Below, one piece after another: positions 7,526-15,586 of a stretch of DNA of 64,000 bases; the first letter of the stretch is position 1, and each line of letters opens with the position of its first letter. Source of the stretch: a virus. Made by a program: the position numbers and the translations under genes. Under the pieces are notes generated by a model. That model had not been told where the DNA came from. It was given only the letters and a program-made list of their open reading frames with translations, and ran no database searches. Location: IMG/VR virus record IMGVR_UViG_3300042904_000085, positions 26,117 to 90,116 of that record; one strand, written 5' to 3'.

Positions 7526-7565
7526 GACTAGCATCTATTTGCACATTGTGCAAGAGATAATAGTC
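7526..7565. repeat. dispersed palindrome, copy 1, inside nested inverted repeats
   Basis: TTGCACATTGTGCAA at 7539-7553 is a perfect 15-bp palindrome around its central base. It is flanked symmetrically by ATCT/AGAT (7533-7536, 7555-7558) and GACTA/TAGTC (7526-7530, 7561-7565). It lies in the only sizeable gap between the HNH gene and the Cas4-like gene, so a regulatory or binding-site role is plausible. Confidence 0.8.
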
Positions 7566-7569
7566 ATGC

Positions 7570-8556
7570 TTGCCACTAAAAGGTTTCAAATGTCCTGCTG
7601 GGACTCCTACTGAAGGTAACGAGAACAGCTTCGACCACTGCGTCAACGTCTGCCCGCACCGCTGCCAGCCTCGCGGTGTCCTTAAGGTTATCGCTGACAG
7701 GGAATCAGGCAATGAGCACGCTGGAGACATGCTCAGCCCGACAGCCATGTCAGGCTGCCCACGCAAACTCAAGCTGACACGCACTGTCGACTACTATGAG
7801 GAGCCGCGCAAGCTCTACTGGGCCACGCGCGGCGCCCTCTACCACGCCTTCCTCGAAGCTGAGCTCCCAGACGTTGTCCAGGAGACGAGGGTCTATAAGT
7901 ACATCACCAAGGGGCCAATGGCTCCATGGCTCATCTCTGGCCGCATTGACTACTATGACAGGCTGCTCAAGCGGATCGAGGACTACAAGACCAAGGCTGA
8001 CAAGGCCCTAACCTACCTCTACAAAGAGGATCCAGACGAGCAGTATGTCTGGCAGTTGAACGTCTACCGATGGCTCCTACACGGTGGCCACATCGGCAGC
8101 AAGGACGGCCCGCAGATCTTCTGGCCGGTCGAGTCGCTCCAGTTGCACTACCTGTTCATGGACAGGGTTATCAGCACTGGCGTGCCATTCGTAGAGACTA
8201 TCAGGCAGAAGACCTCGCCCAACTACGGCAAGAAGTATCGCAACGAAGTCAAGGGTTCCCGTAAGGCTGCGGGCACCAACGAGTGGGGCTATACGAACTG
8301 GCAGTTCACTATCAAGGTGCCAGACGTTCCAGTCTACTCCTACGATCAAGTCGAAGAATACCTCATCGAGCGCGGGCCTAAGCGGCGGCGCGGGTTCGCT
8401 GAGCCTGATTACATGCCAGATGGCGTGATCGGGGATCCCGACAAGGGTTGGGAATGCCGCTTCTGTCCAGTGACCCGTGAGTGCAAGGCTTACGAGGACG
8501 CTAAAGCCATTCAGTCTGCCCAGACTGACGACGGCTTTCAGGGTTTCTTAGGGTAA
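7570..8556 (+). CDS. Cas4-like PD-(D/E)XK nuclease with Fe-S cysteines
   Basis: A 328-aa protein. The nuclease core shows SGCPRKLKL (N-terminal Fe-S cysteine), SGRIDYYD (acidic residue) and IEDYKTKA (the D/E-x-K). Three further cysteines close the cluster near residue 290 (CRFC, then REC). The order of one early and three late cysteines is that of Cas4/AddB-type exonucleases. An extra Cys-rich start (H-C-V-N-V-C-P-H-R-C) is unusual. It likely processes DNA ends in replication or recombination. Start TTG 7570 is uncertain. Confidence 0.78.
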   Translation: MPLKGFKCPAGTPTEGNENSFDHCVNVCPHRCQPRGVLKVIADRESGNEHAGDMLSPTAMSGCPRKLKLTRTVDYYEEPRKLYWATRGALYHAFLEAELPDVVQETRVYKYITKGPMAPWLISGRIDYYDRLLKRIEDYKTKADKALTYLYKEDPDEQYVWQLNVYRWLLHGGHIGSKDGPQIFWPVESLQLHYLFMDRVISTGVPFVETIRQKTSPNYGKKYRNEVKGSRKAAGTNEWGYTNWQFTIKVPDVPVYSYDQVEEYLIERGPKRRRGFAEPDYMPDGVIGDPDKGWECRFCPVTRECKAYEDAKAIQSAQTDDGFQGFLG

Positions 8557-8565
8557 GGCAAGTAA

Positions 8566-9252
8566 GTGTCAACAGGTTTTGAAGGTTTCAAAGACGACCG
8601 CGAAGTTTTCGTGAAGTCGACCCGCGACAAGCGGATGCTCGCCCAAGGCCAGACGTCAGTCTCGACTGTCGGCTTTGATGATTTCCGTAAGGGATATTTC
8701 CTCGACCTCACCAACAAGCGTGAAGTCGGCAAGTCGATGGACGTGGTTGTGCTGCGCGTCGACACCAAGCGCGTGCTCTTCTACGACAAGAAGAACCCAG
8801 CGCCGCCTGGCCACAAGGGGCCTCGCTGCGCCTCAGATGACGGCATTCTCCCGTCGGCTCGCATCAAGAACCCTCAGGCTGACGAGTGCGCCAGTTGCGA
8901 GTTCGCCAACAAGGACATGGTCTACACGGTCATTGCTATGGACGTGAACGACACACGATCCAAGAGCGAGCCGATCATCTTCGAAATCGAGTTCAAGAGC
9001 ACGCAGCTGAAGATCGTCCGCGCCTTCGTGAAGTCCATCCAGGACCGCAAGAAGAACGCTCGAGACTACGTGGTCACCATGAAGTCGGAGATGCAGGAAG
9101 CCGTAAAGGACGGCCAGAAAGTAACCTGGTATGTGCCGCGCTTCGACAGCATCGCTCCGGTGCCCAGCGACGTCAAGGCTGAGGTCGAGGCGGCGTACAA
9201 CTCGGTCAGCGGCATCCTGCCGATCGAGGAAGACGAGGAACCGGCGTTCTAA
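8566..9252 (+). CDS. putative single-stranded DNA-binding protein
   Basis: A 228-aa protein with a GTG start. It has a strand-rich core, a possible Cys cluster near residues 86-110 (C-A-S-D-D ... C-A-S-C), and a C-terminal acidic tail ending E-E-D-E-E-P-A-F, like the partner-binding tip of SSB and T7 gp2.5. Its place between a Cas4-like nuclease and a helicase fits ssDNA binding. The fold is not proven by the sequence alone. Confidence 0.55.
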   Translation: MSTGFEGFKDDREVFVKSTRDKRMLAQGQTSVSTVGFDDFRKGYFLDLTNKREVGKSMDVVVLRVDTKRVLFYDKKNPAPPGHKGPRCASDDGILPSARIKNPQADECASCEFANKDMVYTVIAMDVNDTRSKSEPIIFEIEFKSTQLKIVRAFVKSIQDRKKNARDYVVTMKSEMQEAVKDGQKVTWYVPRFDSIAPVPSDVKAEVEAAYNSVSGILPIEEDEEPAF

Positions 9253-9464
9253 TGGCTGACAACAAGGTCGTCTATCAGGGTCCTAATTTTCTGACCCTCC
9301 TGCTCCTCCTGTTCATAACCCTTAAGCTGACAGGCCATATCACGTGGTCATGGTGGCTAGTGCTCGCCCCTCTCTGGGGCAGTATCCTATTCGCCCTAGG
9401 CTTCTTCCTCGTGGCCTGCATCATCGTCGGCATCGGTATCTCGAAACGCGGGCGGCGCTGGTAA
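9252..9464 (+). CDS. small two-TM membrane protein
   Basis: A 70-aa protein starting with TAATG overlap. Two membrane segments (about residues 14-28 and 33-62) are separated by T-G-H-I-T-W-S-W-W, a pattern seen in phage proteins annotated as transmembrane Fragile-X-F-associated. A basic C-terminus (S-K-R-G-R-R-W) suggests cytoplasmic orientation. Holin function is possible, but it is not beside the endolysin. Confidence 0.65.
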   Translation: MADNKVVYQGPNFLTLLLLLFITLKLTGHITWSWWLVLAPLWGSILFALGFFLVACIIVGIGISKRGRRW

Positions 9465-10093
9465 TGGTAGCGCTAGCAGTCAAGGACAATCGGGCGGCCT
9501 ACGTCAAGGACCGCCTGATTCAGATCAATAAGCACGCTGCCAGCATCATCATCGAGTCTGGCACCCTGCTCAGGGAATACAAGGCTAACGGCTACGCCAA
9601 GGAGGACGGCTTCTCGTCGTTCGATGAGGCTATCGAGGCCTACCATTCCTCGGGGCTGCTTGACTACGGCGCTCGTCAGGCACGTTATCTCATCTCAGTC
9701 GTGGACATGGTTGACAACCTGTCCATCCCGGCAGAGAAGGTCGAGCAGATCGGCGTGAGCAAGCTGCGAGAGATCGCCGGCGTTCCTGGCGAAGGCGACA
9801 AGAAGGCCCTACTGGACAAGGCTGACAGCATGTCAGTGGCGGAAGTCCAGAAGGAAGCGAAGAAGCTGCGCGACAAGGCCCTCGGCAGGGAGTCAGACCC
9901 GCTCATCGTGACCGTGCTGAAGACGACCGAGTCTCAGCAGAAGATGTTCAACGAGTGCATCAGTGAAGCTCGCCGTATCTACGCGCTACCAGAGGAAATG
10001 TCAGAGGCGTCAATCCTGGTCGACGTCATCCTGACAGCTTGGTTCAACGTCAGAGAACTACTAGAAGCCGAACAAGTGGAGGCCAGCCTGTGA
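9464..10093 (+). CDS. hypothetical helical protein
   Basis: A 209-aa all-helical, charged protein starting at ATG 9464 (TAATG coupling). It contains Q-I-G-V-S-K-L-R-E-I-A-G-V, an HTH-like stretch near residue 105, and later helices with leucine spacing. Located in the replication block, so a DNA-transaction role is possible. No family is recognised. Confidence 0.6.
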   Translation: MVALAVKDNRAAYVKDRLIQINKHAASIIIESGTLLREYKANGYAKEDGFSSFDEAIEAYHSSGLLDYGARQARYLISVVDMVDNLSIPAEKVEQIGVSKLREIAGVPGEGDKKALLDKADSMSVAEVQKEAKKLRDKALGRESDPLIVTVLKTTESQQKMFNECISEARRIYALPEEMSEASILVDVILTAWFNVRELLEAEQVEASL

Positions 10094-10308
10094 CAACGCT
10101 GTTCTTTATTGTGGTTATCCTGTGGGTTCTTACCTCTTTCTGGGGATTGCACTGGCGCGCCGCTGCGCTTCGCGGCGACAGGCATTACTGGCAGTTGTCC
10201 GAGTACTGCAACAAGGTCACCGGAGAACTCCTCGCAATCAAGCTGACACTGGACAGCTACAACGCCTGCAAGGCTAACAAGAAACCTGCCAGCTCCTCAA
10301 AAACGTAA
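10090..10308 (+). CDS. single-pass membrane protein
   Basis: A 72-aa protein with GTG start overlapping the previous stop (GTGA). Residues 3-20 form one membrane helix (F-F-I-V-V-I-L-W-V-L), followed by a soluble tail with two cysteines. It resembles phage spanin- or Rz-like miniproteins in size only. Its 3' end overlaps the HNH frame that follows. Confidence 0.55.
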   Translation: MTTLFFIVVILWVLTSFWGLHWRAAALRGDRHYWQLSEYCNKVTGELLAIKLTLDSYNACKANKKPASSSKT

Positions 10309-10606
10309 GAAGGTTGTCCTCACTGGGGACGCCTACCGACAACTGACACGGCGAGTCCTAGCCAGAGATGGCTGGGCTTGCCGTAGGTGTCAGTCCCGCC
10401 AGAATCTGCAAGTCCACCACACCTTCTTCAAGCGGTCCAATCTCAGGATCGATGAAGACTGGAACCTTTGCACATTGTGCAACGTCTGTCACGACCTGGT
10501 AGAAAAACACAAGGTTCTTGTGCTTGGCAGCGACTGCAATGCTGTGATACACTTCCGCTGGAGAGAGCATGCCGTACACGAACGGGAACACGACGACTCC
10601 CGCTGA
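10286..10606 (+). CDS. HNH endonuclease without a canonical start codon
   Basis: A 106-codon frame (counted from CTG 10286) with a convincing HNH core: ARDGWACRRCQSR, L-Q-V-H-H (catalytic His pair), then L-C-T-L-C-N-V-C-H-D. The frame opens after a TGA at about 10244, but no ATG, GTG or TTG occurs before the zinc motif, so translation must start at CTG or another rare codon, or by a shift from the +1-related upstream gene. The CTLC codons contain a copy of the 15-bp palindrome. It could also be a decayed gene. Confidence 0.65.
   Translation: MPAPQKRKKVVLTGDAYRQLTRRVLARDGWACRRCQSRQNLQVHHTFFKRSNLRIDEDWNLCTLCNVCHDLVEKHKVLVLGSDCNAVIHFRWREHAVHEREHDDSR
10468..10482. repeat. dispersed palindrome, copy 2
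   Basis: TTGCACATTGTGCAA, exact match to copy 1, lies within the HNH zinc-knuckle codons (C-T-L-C-N). About 25 bp downstream (10507-10522) is a copy of the other dyad, ACACAAG-N3-CTTGTG. Confidence 0.85.
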
Positions 10607-11129
10607 CTGGAGTGGGGCCTTCTTCAAGCCAGACATCGAGAAGCTCATCAAGAAGTACTCTGGAAAGGGCGGCAGGAGAAAACTCGCAGGGGCTATAGCC
10701 CTGAACGCATTCGTCTACCGTCGATACCCCTACCCAGCCGGCTCTCGAGCCAAGGAGTTCATCCGGCGCGGACGCAAGGGCAAGACGCACCGAACCATGG
10801 CCGATGATCCCAAGCCGAAGACGCGGCACACTCGGCAGGACATGATCGATCTCAAGGCTGTCCAGCGCGTCAAAGTTCGGCTGGCGCTGACAGAGGACGG
10901 CACAATCTGGGCGAGGGTCGACATGTTCCTCGACCGACAGAAGGCGTTCGGTTGGCTGGAATGGAAGGGCGGCTGGCACTTCGTCACCGGAGTCAACCTG
11001 AACGACCAGAGGTTCACCATCGAAGGACAGGCAGAAGTATGGCATCAACTGGGATTCATGGTCAGGGGAACAGGCGTCAGCCAGACGACTCTCAACTTCT
11101 TCCAGGGCCTGAGAATGCTGAAAGAGTAG
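10569..11129 (+). CDS. hypothetical protein
   Basis: A 186-aa protein starting at ATG 10569 with GGAGAGAG upstream, overlapping the HNH end by 38 bp. The N-terminal 70 residues are basic (G-R-R-K-L-A, R-R-G-R-K-G-K). The C-terminal half is beta-rich (K-V-R-L-A-L, T-I-W-A-R-V). It ends with F-F-Q-G-L-R-M-L-K-E. No family is recognised. Confidence 0.6.
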   Translation: MPYTNGNTTTPADWSGAFFKPDIEKLIKKYSGKGGRRKLAGAIALNAFVYRRYPYPAGSRAKEFIRRGRKGKTHRTMADDPKPKTRHTRQDMIDLKAVQRVKVRLALTEDGTIWARVDMFLDRQKAFGWLEWKGGWHFVTGVNLNDQRFTIEGQAEVWHQLGFMVRGTGVSQTTLNFFQGLRMLKE

Positions 11130-11317
11130 AGGACTTCTTTCAGGCTCTGACACCGTCTATTGAGGACCACTGCCTCAAGTGTAATGGCAATGGCAAACTG
11201 CTGCTCGTTGGCGAAGGCCCAGAGGAAGGCGGGCCAACCACACTAGTATTCTGCACACTCTGCCAGGAGGTCGACTATTGGGGAACAAAATACATCCTGA
11301 GACGTCACGGCATCTAG
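11039..11317 (+). CDS. EFFxAL-type zinc-ribbon miniprotein (copy 2)
   Basis: A 92-aa frame from ATG 11039, of which the first 30 codons overlap the preceding gene. The core begins VEDFFQALTP exactly at the upstream TAG, then CLKC and CTLC supply a four-cysteine zinc site. The real product may be shorter if translation restarts at the stop codon by coupling, but no usual start codon lies there. Confidence 0.55.
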   Translation: MASTGIHGQGNRRQPDDSQLLPGPENAERVEDFFQALTPSIEDHCLKCNGNGKLLLVGEGPEEGGPTTLVFCTLCQEVDYWGTKYILRRHGI

Positions 11318-11319
11318 GC

Positions 11320-11505
11320 GTGGACAACGAGGAGTTCTTTGCGGCGCTCGCTAAGACATCGGAGATCTTCTGCTCGAAATGCTCCTGCGTAACCGTGTGG
11401 GCGTGGTCCCAGGAACTGGAGCATAGATACTGCATAATCGCGTGCAATCAGTGCGATCACAAAACCACAGTCAGCCCAGTCATTAGACAACTTTTCGGAT
11501 TCTAG
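11320..11505 (+). CDS. EFFxAL-type zinc-ribbon miniprotein (copy 3)
   Basis: A 61-aa protein with GTG start two bases after the previous stop. N-terminus MDNEEFFAALAK, then CSKC and C-N-Q-C as the zinc pairs and a short C-terminal tail. It is the cleanest member of the family because its start needs no overlapping extension. Confidence 0.65.
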   Translation: MDNEEFFAALAKTSEIFCSKCSCVTVWAWSQELEHRYCIIACNQCDHKTTVSPVIRQLFGF

Positions 11506-11508
11506 AAT

Positions 11509-13377
11509 ATGGAATGGCTCAAGCTTAGAGACTACCAGCACGAGAACCTGAACGCCGTTGCGGTCAACTTCTTCGCCCGCCCCGAGGAGGCGGTCTGGCG
11601 ACAGTTGACTGTCCTACCGACAGGGTGTGGCAAGACTGTTGTCGCTGGCACCCTGCGCCATCAGCCGACCATCCAACAGTGGCTGGACACCTTCCCAACT
11701 GGCCAGCGTAGGATCATGTTCATCGCTCACACCGATGAGCTGATCAAGCAGGCTGCCAAGAAGATCAAGCACTACAACCCTGACCTGAATGTCCAGGTTG
11801 AGAAGGCTGAACAGCACGCTGATATCGATGCTGACGTGGTTGTGGCCTCTGTCGCTACCCTTGCGGCCTCCAACGGGCGCCGGATGGGCAAGTTCGACTT
11901 TGACGACTTCCGCATCGTCATCATTGACGAGGCTCACCACGCTGTCGCTGGGTCCTATCAGCGTGTGATGCAATACTTCAAGTTCCTGCCACCTGACGAC
12001 TTCATGCCGCAGCCTGATGGCCTGCAGCTTGAGGCGGCGCTGGCGTGGCAGCGGGACCGGCTGAAGAACTGGGACGCGGTCGCTCCCCGTAACCGGCTCC
12101 TGATGGGGATCACGGCCACCTCGCGTCGAGGCGACAAGATCGGCCTCGAGCTCGTGTTCCAGAAGATTGTCTTCCAGCGCAATATGCTGGACATGATCAA
12201 GGCGGGCTACCTCGCCAACATGCGAGCGCTGCGCATCAACAGCAACGTCAATCTGGACAACGTCAAGGTCGCCGGTCAGGACCTCGACCAGGTGCAACTT
12301 GGCGAGGCTATCAACACCGCTGAACGCAATCGCCTGATTGTCAAGTCCTGGCTGGAACATGCCAAGGGCAAGAAGACGATCGCCTTCACGGTCAACATCT
12401 CGCAGGCCACCAGCCTCGCTGCCGAGTTCCAAGCCAACGGCGTGCGCGCCGAGGCCGTGTCTGGCAAGACGACAGACGCTGACCGCGAGCGCATTCTGAA
12501 AGACTTCGAGCAGCGCCTTATCGACGTTATCGTCAACTGCCAGATCCTGACCGAGGGCTTCGATGACCCTGAAGTCGAGTGCATCATCATGGCTCGACCG
12601 ACCAAGTCACAGCTGCTCTACGTGCAGATGGCGGGCCGTGGCGTGCGGCTGCATCCCTGTGACCCTGTCGGCGTCAAGAGGACCAAGACGCCTCTGGACA
12701 GGTTGAAGAAGCCCTACTGCCTCCTGCTCGACATCGTAGACGTGACCAGCAAGCACCGCCTGATAGCAGCTCCCACGCTGGTAGGACTGCCGGCCAACTT
12801 CGATACGCAGGGCGTCGACCTCGTGGAGATGGTGGACAAGATCGAGCAGATCAAGGCCAAGTCGCCCTACATCGACGTCGAGGCGATGACGGCCGATGGA
12901 GCCAAGACGCTGGACCAGATCGAAGTCCAGGCGCAGGAAGTCGACCTGTTCGAACCATTCCACGACCCAGACATGGAGGAGCACTCCAACCTTGCGTGGA
13001 TGAAGACGGAGCCGAACCACTTCGAAGTCTCGTTCCCTGGCCCTGTGACCAACGAGAGCCTTATCATTCAGCAGAACACCATCGGACAGTGGGAGGTGCT
13101 GCTCAAGGAGTTCGGACCACCTCGGCCGGTTGGAAAACCAGCGCTGAGCATGGAGGAAGCCTTCGACAGTGCTGAGATGTGGCTGGAAATCAACCGCTCG
13201 ATGCGGGTTAATGACCTGAAGCGGGACGCGGGCTGGAGACAGGCGGCTCCCAATCCCAGGCAGATCAGCAAGATCAAGGGCTACAAGCTGAACGTCGACC
13301 CGAAGAAGATGACCAGAGGCGAGGCTGCCAGCATTATCAGCCTCATGGAATCTCGCAAACGAAAGGCAGGCCGATGA
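11509..13377 (+). CDS. SF2 DNA helicase
   Basis: A 622-aa superfamily 2 helicase. Motif I is PTGCGKT (near residue 38), motif II IIDEAHH, motif III MGITAT, motif V E-G-F-D-D and motif VI QMAGRGVRLHP, in RecA-like domains spanning about residues 1-420. The C-terminal 200 residues are acidic and specific to this protein. The layout resembles DEAD/DEAH phage helicases (UvsW/RadD-like). It likely acts in replication restart or recombination with the Cas4-like nuclease upstream. Confidence 0.92.
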   Translation: MEWLKLRDYQHENLNAVAVNFFARPEEAVWRQLTVLPTGCGKTVVAGTLRHQPTIQQWLDTFPTGQRRIMFIAHTDELIKQAAKKIKHYNPDLNVQVEKAEQHADIDADVVVASVATLAASNGRRMGKFDFDDFRIVIIDEAHHAVAGSYQRVMQYFKFLPPDDFMPQPDGLQLEAALAWQRDRLKNWDAVAPRNRLLMGITATSRRGDKIGLELVFQKIVFQRNMLDMIKAGYLANMRALRINSNVNLDNVKVAGQDLDQVQLGEAINTAERNRLIVKSWLEHAKGKKTIAFTVNISQATSLAAEFQANGVRAEAVSGKTTDADRERILKDFEQRLIDVIVNCQILTEGFDDPEVECIIMARPTKSQLLYVQMAGRGVRLHPCDPVGVKRTKTPLDRLKKPYCLLLDIVDVTSKHRLIAAPTLVGLPANFDTQGVDLVEMVDKIEQIKAKSPYIDVEAMTADGAKTLDQIEVQAQEVDLFEPFHDPDMEEHSNLAWMKTEPNHFEVSFPGPVTNESLIIQQNTIGQWEVLLKEFGPPRPVGKPALSMEEAFDSAEMWLEINRSMRVNDLKRDAGWRQAAPNPRQISKIKGYKLNVDPKKMTRGEAASIISLMESRKRKAGR

Positions 13378-13505
13378 CGTATCTCAGGTCACGTTGGTTC
13401 TGTTCGTCACACGGCTGGTCTTGGAGTGCTGGCCACTTTATAGTATTGGCAGGACACCTGTACTGCCCTGACTGCGGCGCTCAGGTCAAGGAGGTTAAGC
13501 AGTGA
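13374..13505 (+). CDS. zinc-finger miniprotein
   Basis: A 43-aa frame starting at ATG 13374 (ATGA overlap with the helicase stop). It has F-C-S-S-H near the start and Y-C-P-D-C-G-A near the end, enough for one zinc site, with an aromatic middle. Overlaps at both ends support translation. Function unknown. Confidence 0.5.
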   Translation: MTYLRSRWFCSSHGWSWSAGHFIVLAGHLYCPDCGAQVKEVKQ

Positions 13506-14035
13506 ACATCAAGGACTGGCCGTTCGAATGCTCAGACTGGACAGGTGAATGCCAGCACCGGACAACGGTCTGCCAGAAATGTGAGGACCCAGAATGCAAG
13601 CACGGGCCGTTCGGATTCAGGGACCATGCCTACGTCCCAGGCGAGGAGACGCATAAGGCCTTCCTAGGCCCTAACAAGACAGGAGAAGCTATGAGCTGCG
13701 CGCACACATTCGGCAGGTTCTGTTCGGAATGTCGGCCTGTCATCGACTGCGATGACGCTCTATCCCTGCTAACCTCTGGCGATGTGACACTACCTATCAA
13801 GCCTGGTCAGCGGGTGTCCAAGGAACTAGCCCTATTCCTGAACAACGCTATAACCATCGTGGAGGCCCTCAGGAGCCTCCAGGTGATGTCAGGAACCGAC
13901 AACCCTATGCTGACCCTTGTCGATGACTATCGTCGCTCTGAGGCCAAGCCAGAGGCCTCCACGAGGCCTACAGATGAAGAACAGTTCTGTCAGAACCCTG
14001 ATACGTTCTTCTCAAGGTTTAACAAGCCTACTTAA
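13502..14035 (+). CDS. cysteine-rich hypothetical protein
   Basis: A 177-aa protein with GTG start overlapping the previous stop. The first 85 residues hold about ten cysteines in pairs (C-x6-C, C-Q-K-C, F-C-S-E-C), pointing to two zinc clusters. The rest is helical. It is the last plus-strand gene before a minus-strand gene, with an 8-bp tail overlap. Not recognised. Confidence 0.6.
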   Translation: MNIKDWPFECSDWTGECQHRTTVCQKCEDPECKHGPFGFRDHAYVPGEETHKAFLGPNKTGEAMSCAHTFGRFCSECRPVIDCDDALSLLTSGDVTLPIKPGQRVSKELALFLNNAITIVEALRSLQVMSGTDNPMLTLVDDYRRSEAKPEASTRPTDEEQFCQNPDTFFSRFNKPT

Positions 14036-14273
14036 ACCAGCCGTTCCTGGCAAAGCTATCAGCAATCCCGTCAATATTGAACAGGAGTGCAAAGCCAAAG
14101 ACGGCGGCCACTATCCCTGCCAGCGTACAGGCCACCACCAACACCCAGAAGATGCCAGTCAGCCCTATCGCCCATGCTAGGGCGATCAAGATTGGCATCG
14201 CCATCCCTAGGCCAATCAACCTAACCCGCCTAGCCCGCCTCTTAATGTCTGGTCCAACCCAGTCAAAGTCCAT
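14028..14273 (-). CDS. two-TM membrane protein
   Basis: An 81-aa protein on the opposite strand to its surroundings. A basic N-terminus (K-R-R-A-R-R-V-R) precedes two membrane helices (about residues 19-38 and 42-66). GGGAGGAAA lies just upstream of the ATG at 14273, and the 12-mer CGTTAGGGTAAG lies 46 bp upstream. Function unknown; an envelope-modifying or exclusion protein is possible. Confidence 0.65.
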   Translation of the reverse strand: MDFDWVGPDIKRRARRVRLIGLGMAMPILIALAWAIGLTGIFWVLVVACTLAGIVAAVFGFALLFNIDGIADSFARNGWFK

Positions 14274-14597
14274 CCCGTTTCCTCCCTCACTACAGAGGCT
14301 ACCAGCCCCTGCCAGAATTCTTACCCTAACGAAGTAGGTTGCGAAAATTTCCCATATCTGCCTACAATAGCCTTAGGGGAGGAGGCGGTGCTAGATCTTC
14401 TTCTTAGATAGGATCTATGTACTACACACAACTAGCTATACTTGTACCAACGTGGAACTAAGAGTAGGGAAAAAACTAAAGAGCAGTTTTTTCGTAGGAG
14501 CGAAGCTCCTACGGCGCTGACGCGCCTTTTTTCTGGAGGAAGAGACTGGCTTCGCCCTCGGGCAACCCCTGGAACCGGCCACGAGCGAAGAATTGTG
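14274..14597. other. non-coding control region
   Basis: No credible gene is seen here. Contents: CTTACCCTAACG at 14320-14331 (minus-strand copy of a recurring 11-12-mer upstream of starts), a plus-strand promoter-like pair TTGCGA (14339-14344) and TACAAT (14363-14368) with an 18-bp spacer, a TAGATC/GATCTA dyad near 14391, a 9-bp hairpin CGTAGGAGC/GCTCCTACG (14493-14513), and a terminator at 14513-14532. Confidence 0.6.
14493..14532 (+). terminator. tandem hairpins ending in a rho-independent terminator
   Basis: A perfect 9-bp stem with a GAA loop (14493-14513) is followed directly by a 5-bp GGCGC/GCGCC stem (14513-14526) and six T residues (14527-14532). It would stop plus-strand transcripts before the promoter at 14598. 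Confidence 0.75.
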
Positions 14598-14626
14598 TTG
14601 ACACACACAAGGAGCTTGTGTATTAT
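14598..14626 (+). promoter_or_regulatory. promoter with inverted-repeat spacer (copy 2)
   Basis: TTGACA (14598-14603), 17-bp spacer, TATTAT (14621-14626). The spacer and -10 edge contain a perfect 7-3-7 dyad ACACAAG-GAG-CTTGTGT (14605-14621). This is the best copy of the family and drives the gene at 14667. Confidence 0.85.
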
Positions 14627-14666
14627 GTGTCTATCGCTGACGGCAACTAGCCCTCACAGGAGACAC

Positions 14667-15422
14667 ATGTCAAAGCTACACCAGTTGATCGCAGTGGACG
14701 CCACCCTCAAGGGGAAGGCCACCGCTACGCTCAAGGACCTGACCCACACCTTCAAGAGCAAGGCCCACCTTTTCAGCGGGCACAAGAAGGTCTTCTATCC
14801 CTCCGCTGACGGCCAGGAAACCTCTGTCGAGTCAGAGCTGGCGGTCAACACCAATGTTCCGAAGGAACTGGAGTGGATCACCGCCATGTTGGCGCCGGCG
14901 TTCGACAACGCATTCCAGATCGCTCTCGGCAATTCGTCGGCCAAGGCAGACGTGATGCTCAGCGGGAACGTCACTTTCCTGAGCGGCATCCCTGCGACCG
15001 CGCTTCTCGAGCTGGACAAGCGACTGACCGAGATTCAGCTCTTCGTTCAGGCGATCCCGACGCTCGACCCTGCCAAGGGCTTCAAGCCGGCCGATGACCA
15101 GGGCCACGGCATCTACGAGGCTCGCACCGAGAAGAAGGCGCGGACGGCCAAGCAGCAGAAGGCGCTGGTGCTATATCCTGCCACCCCTGAGCATCCGGCT
15201 CAGACGCAGCTCATCAGCGAGGACGTCAAGGTTGGCGACCTCGTGAGCCAGGAGTGGAGCGGCCTCATCACCGTCACCGCCAAGGGCGACATGCTCGATC
15301 GCGTCGAGGAGCTGCGCGTGGCCGTGAAGCGCGCCCTGTCGAAGGCGAACGATACCAACGTCGACACTAACTCGACCATCGGCTCGAAGGTGCTCGGATA
15401 CATCTTCAAGGGCACTAAGTGA
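14667..15422 (+). CDS. conserved phage protein (DUF7873-like)
   Basis: A 251-aa soluble protein starting at ATG 14667 after AGGAG; an in-frame longer reading crosses the terminator and promoter and is rejected. The N-terminus M-S-K-L-H-Q-L-I-A-V resembles a family found widely in siphophages (labelled DUF7873 in recent annotation; recalled, not searched). It stands directly behind the strongest promoter in the window, suggesting high expression. Molecular role unknown. Confidence 0.7.
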   Translation: MSKLHQLIAVDATLKGKATATLKDLTHTFKSKAHLFSGHKKVFYPSADGQETSVESELAVNTNVPKELEWITAMLAPAFDNAFQIALGNSSAKADVMLSGNVTFLSGIPATALLELDKRLTEIQLFVQAIPTLDPAKGFKPADDQGHGIYEARTEKKARTAKQQKALVLYPATPEHPAQTQLISEDVKVGDLVSQEWSGLITVTAKGDMLDRVEELRVAVKRALSKANDTNVDTNSTIGSKVLGYIFKGTK

Positions 15423-15586
15423 TTGTCGAGAAACTGCTGGTCGCCGCACGAGACGAAGACGGCGTGGCTCAGCGCGGGAACGACTTTTCAAAGAGCGCCA
15501 AACAGCGTGCGCTTTTGTTCCGCGAGGCCGCAGCAGAACTCCTAAGGCTTCAGGTCGAATTGGAGCACTTCAAGGCTTCGTCATAG
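15419..15586 (+). CDS. hypothetical 55-aa protein
   Basis: A short helical protein read from GTG 15419 (GTGA overlap). Heptad-like leucines (A-E-L-L-R-L-Q-V-E-L) suggest a coiled coil. It is the last gene before the structured non-coding region. Confidence 0.55.
   Translation: MIVEKLLVAARDEDGVAQRGNDFSKSAKQRALLFREAAAELLRLQVELEHFKASS

Noticed and set aside
14442-14666. Upstream extension of the 14667 gene to 14442
   Set aside because: It would read through a terminator and the promoter at 14598; ATG 14667 has AGGAG and follows the promoter.
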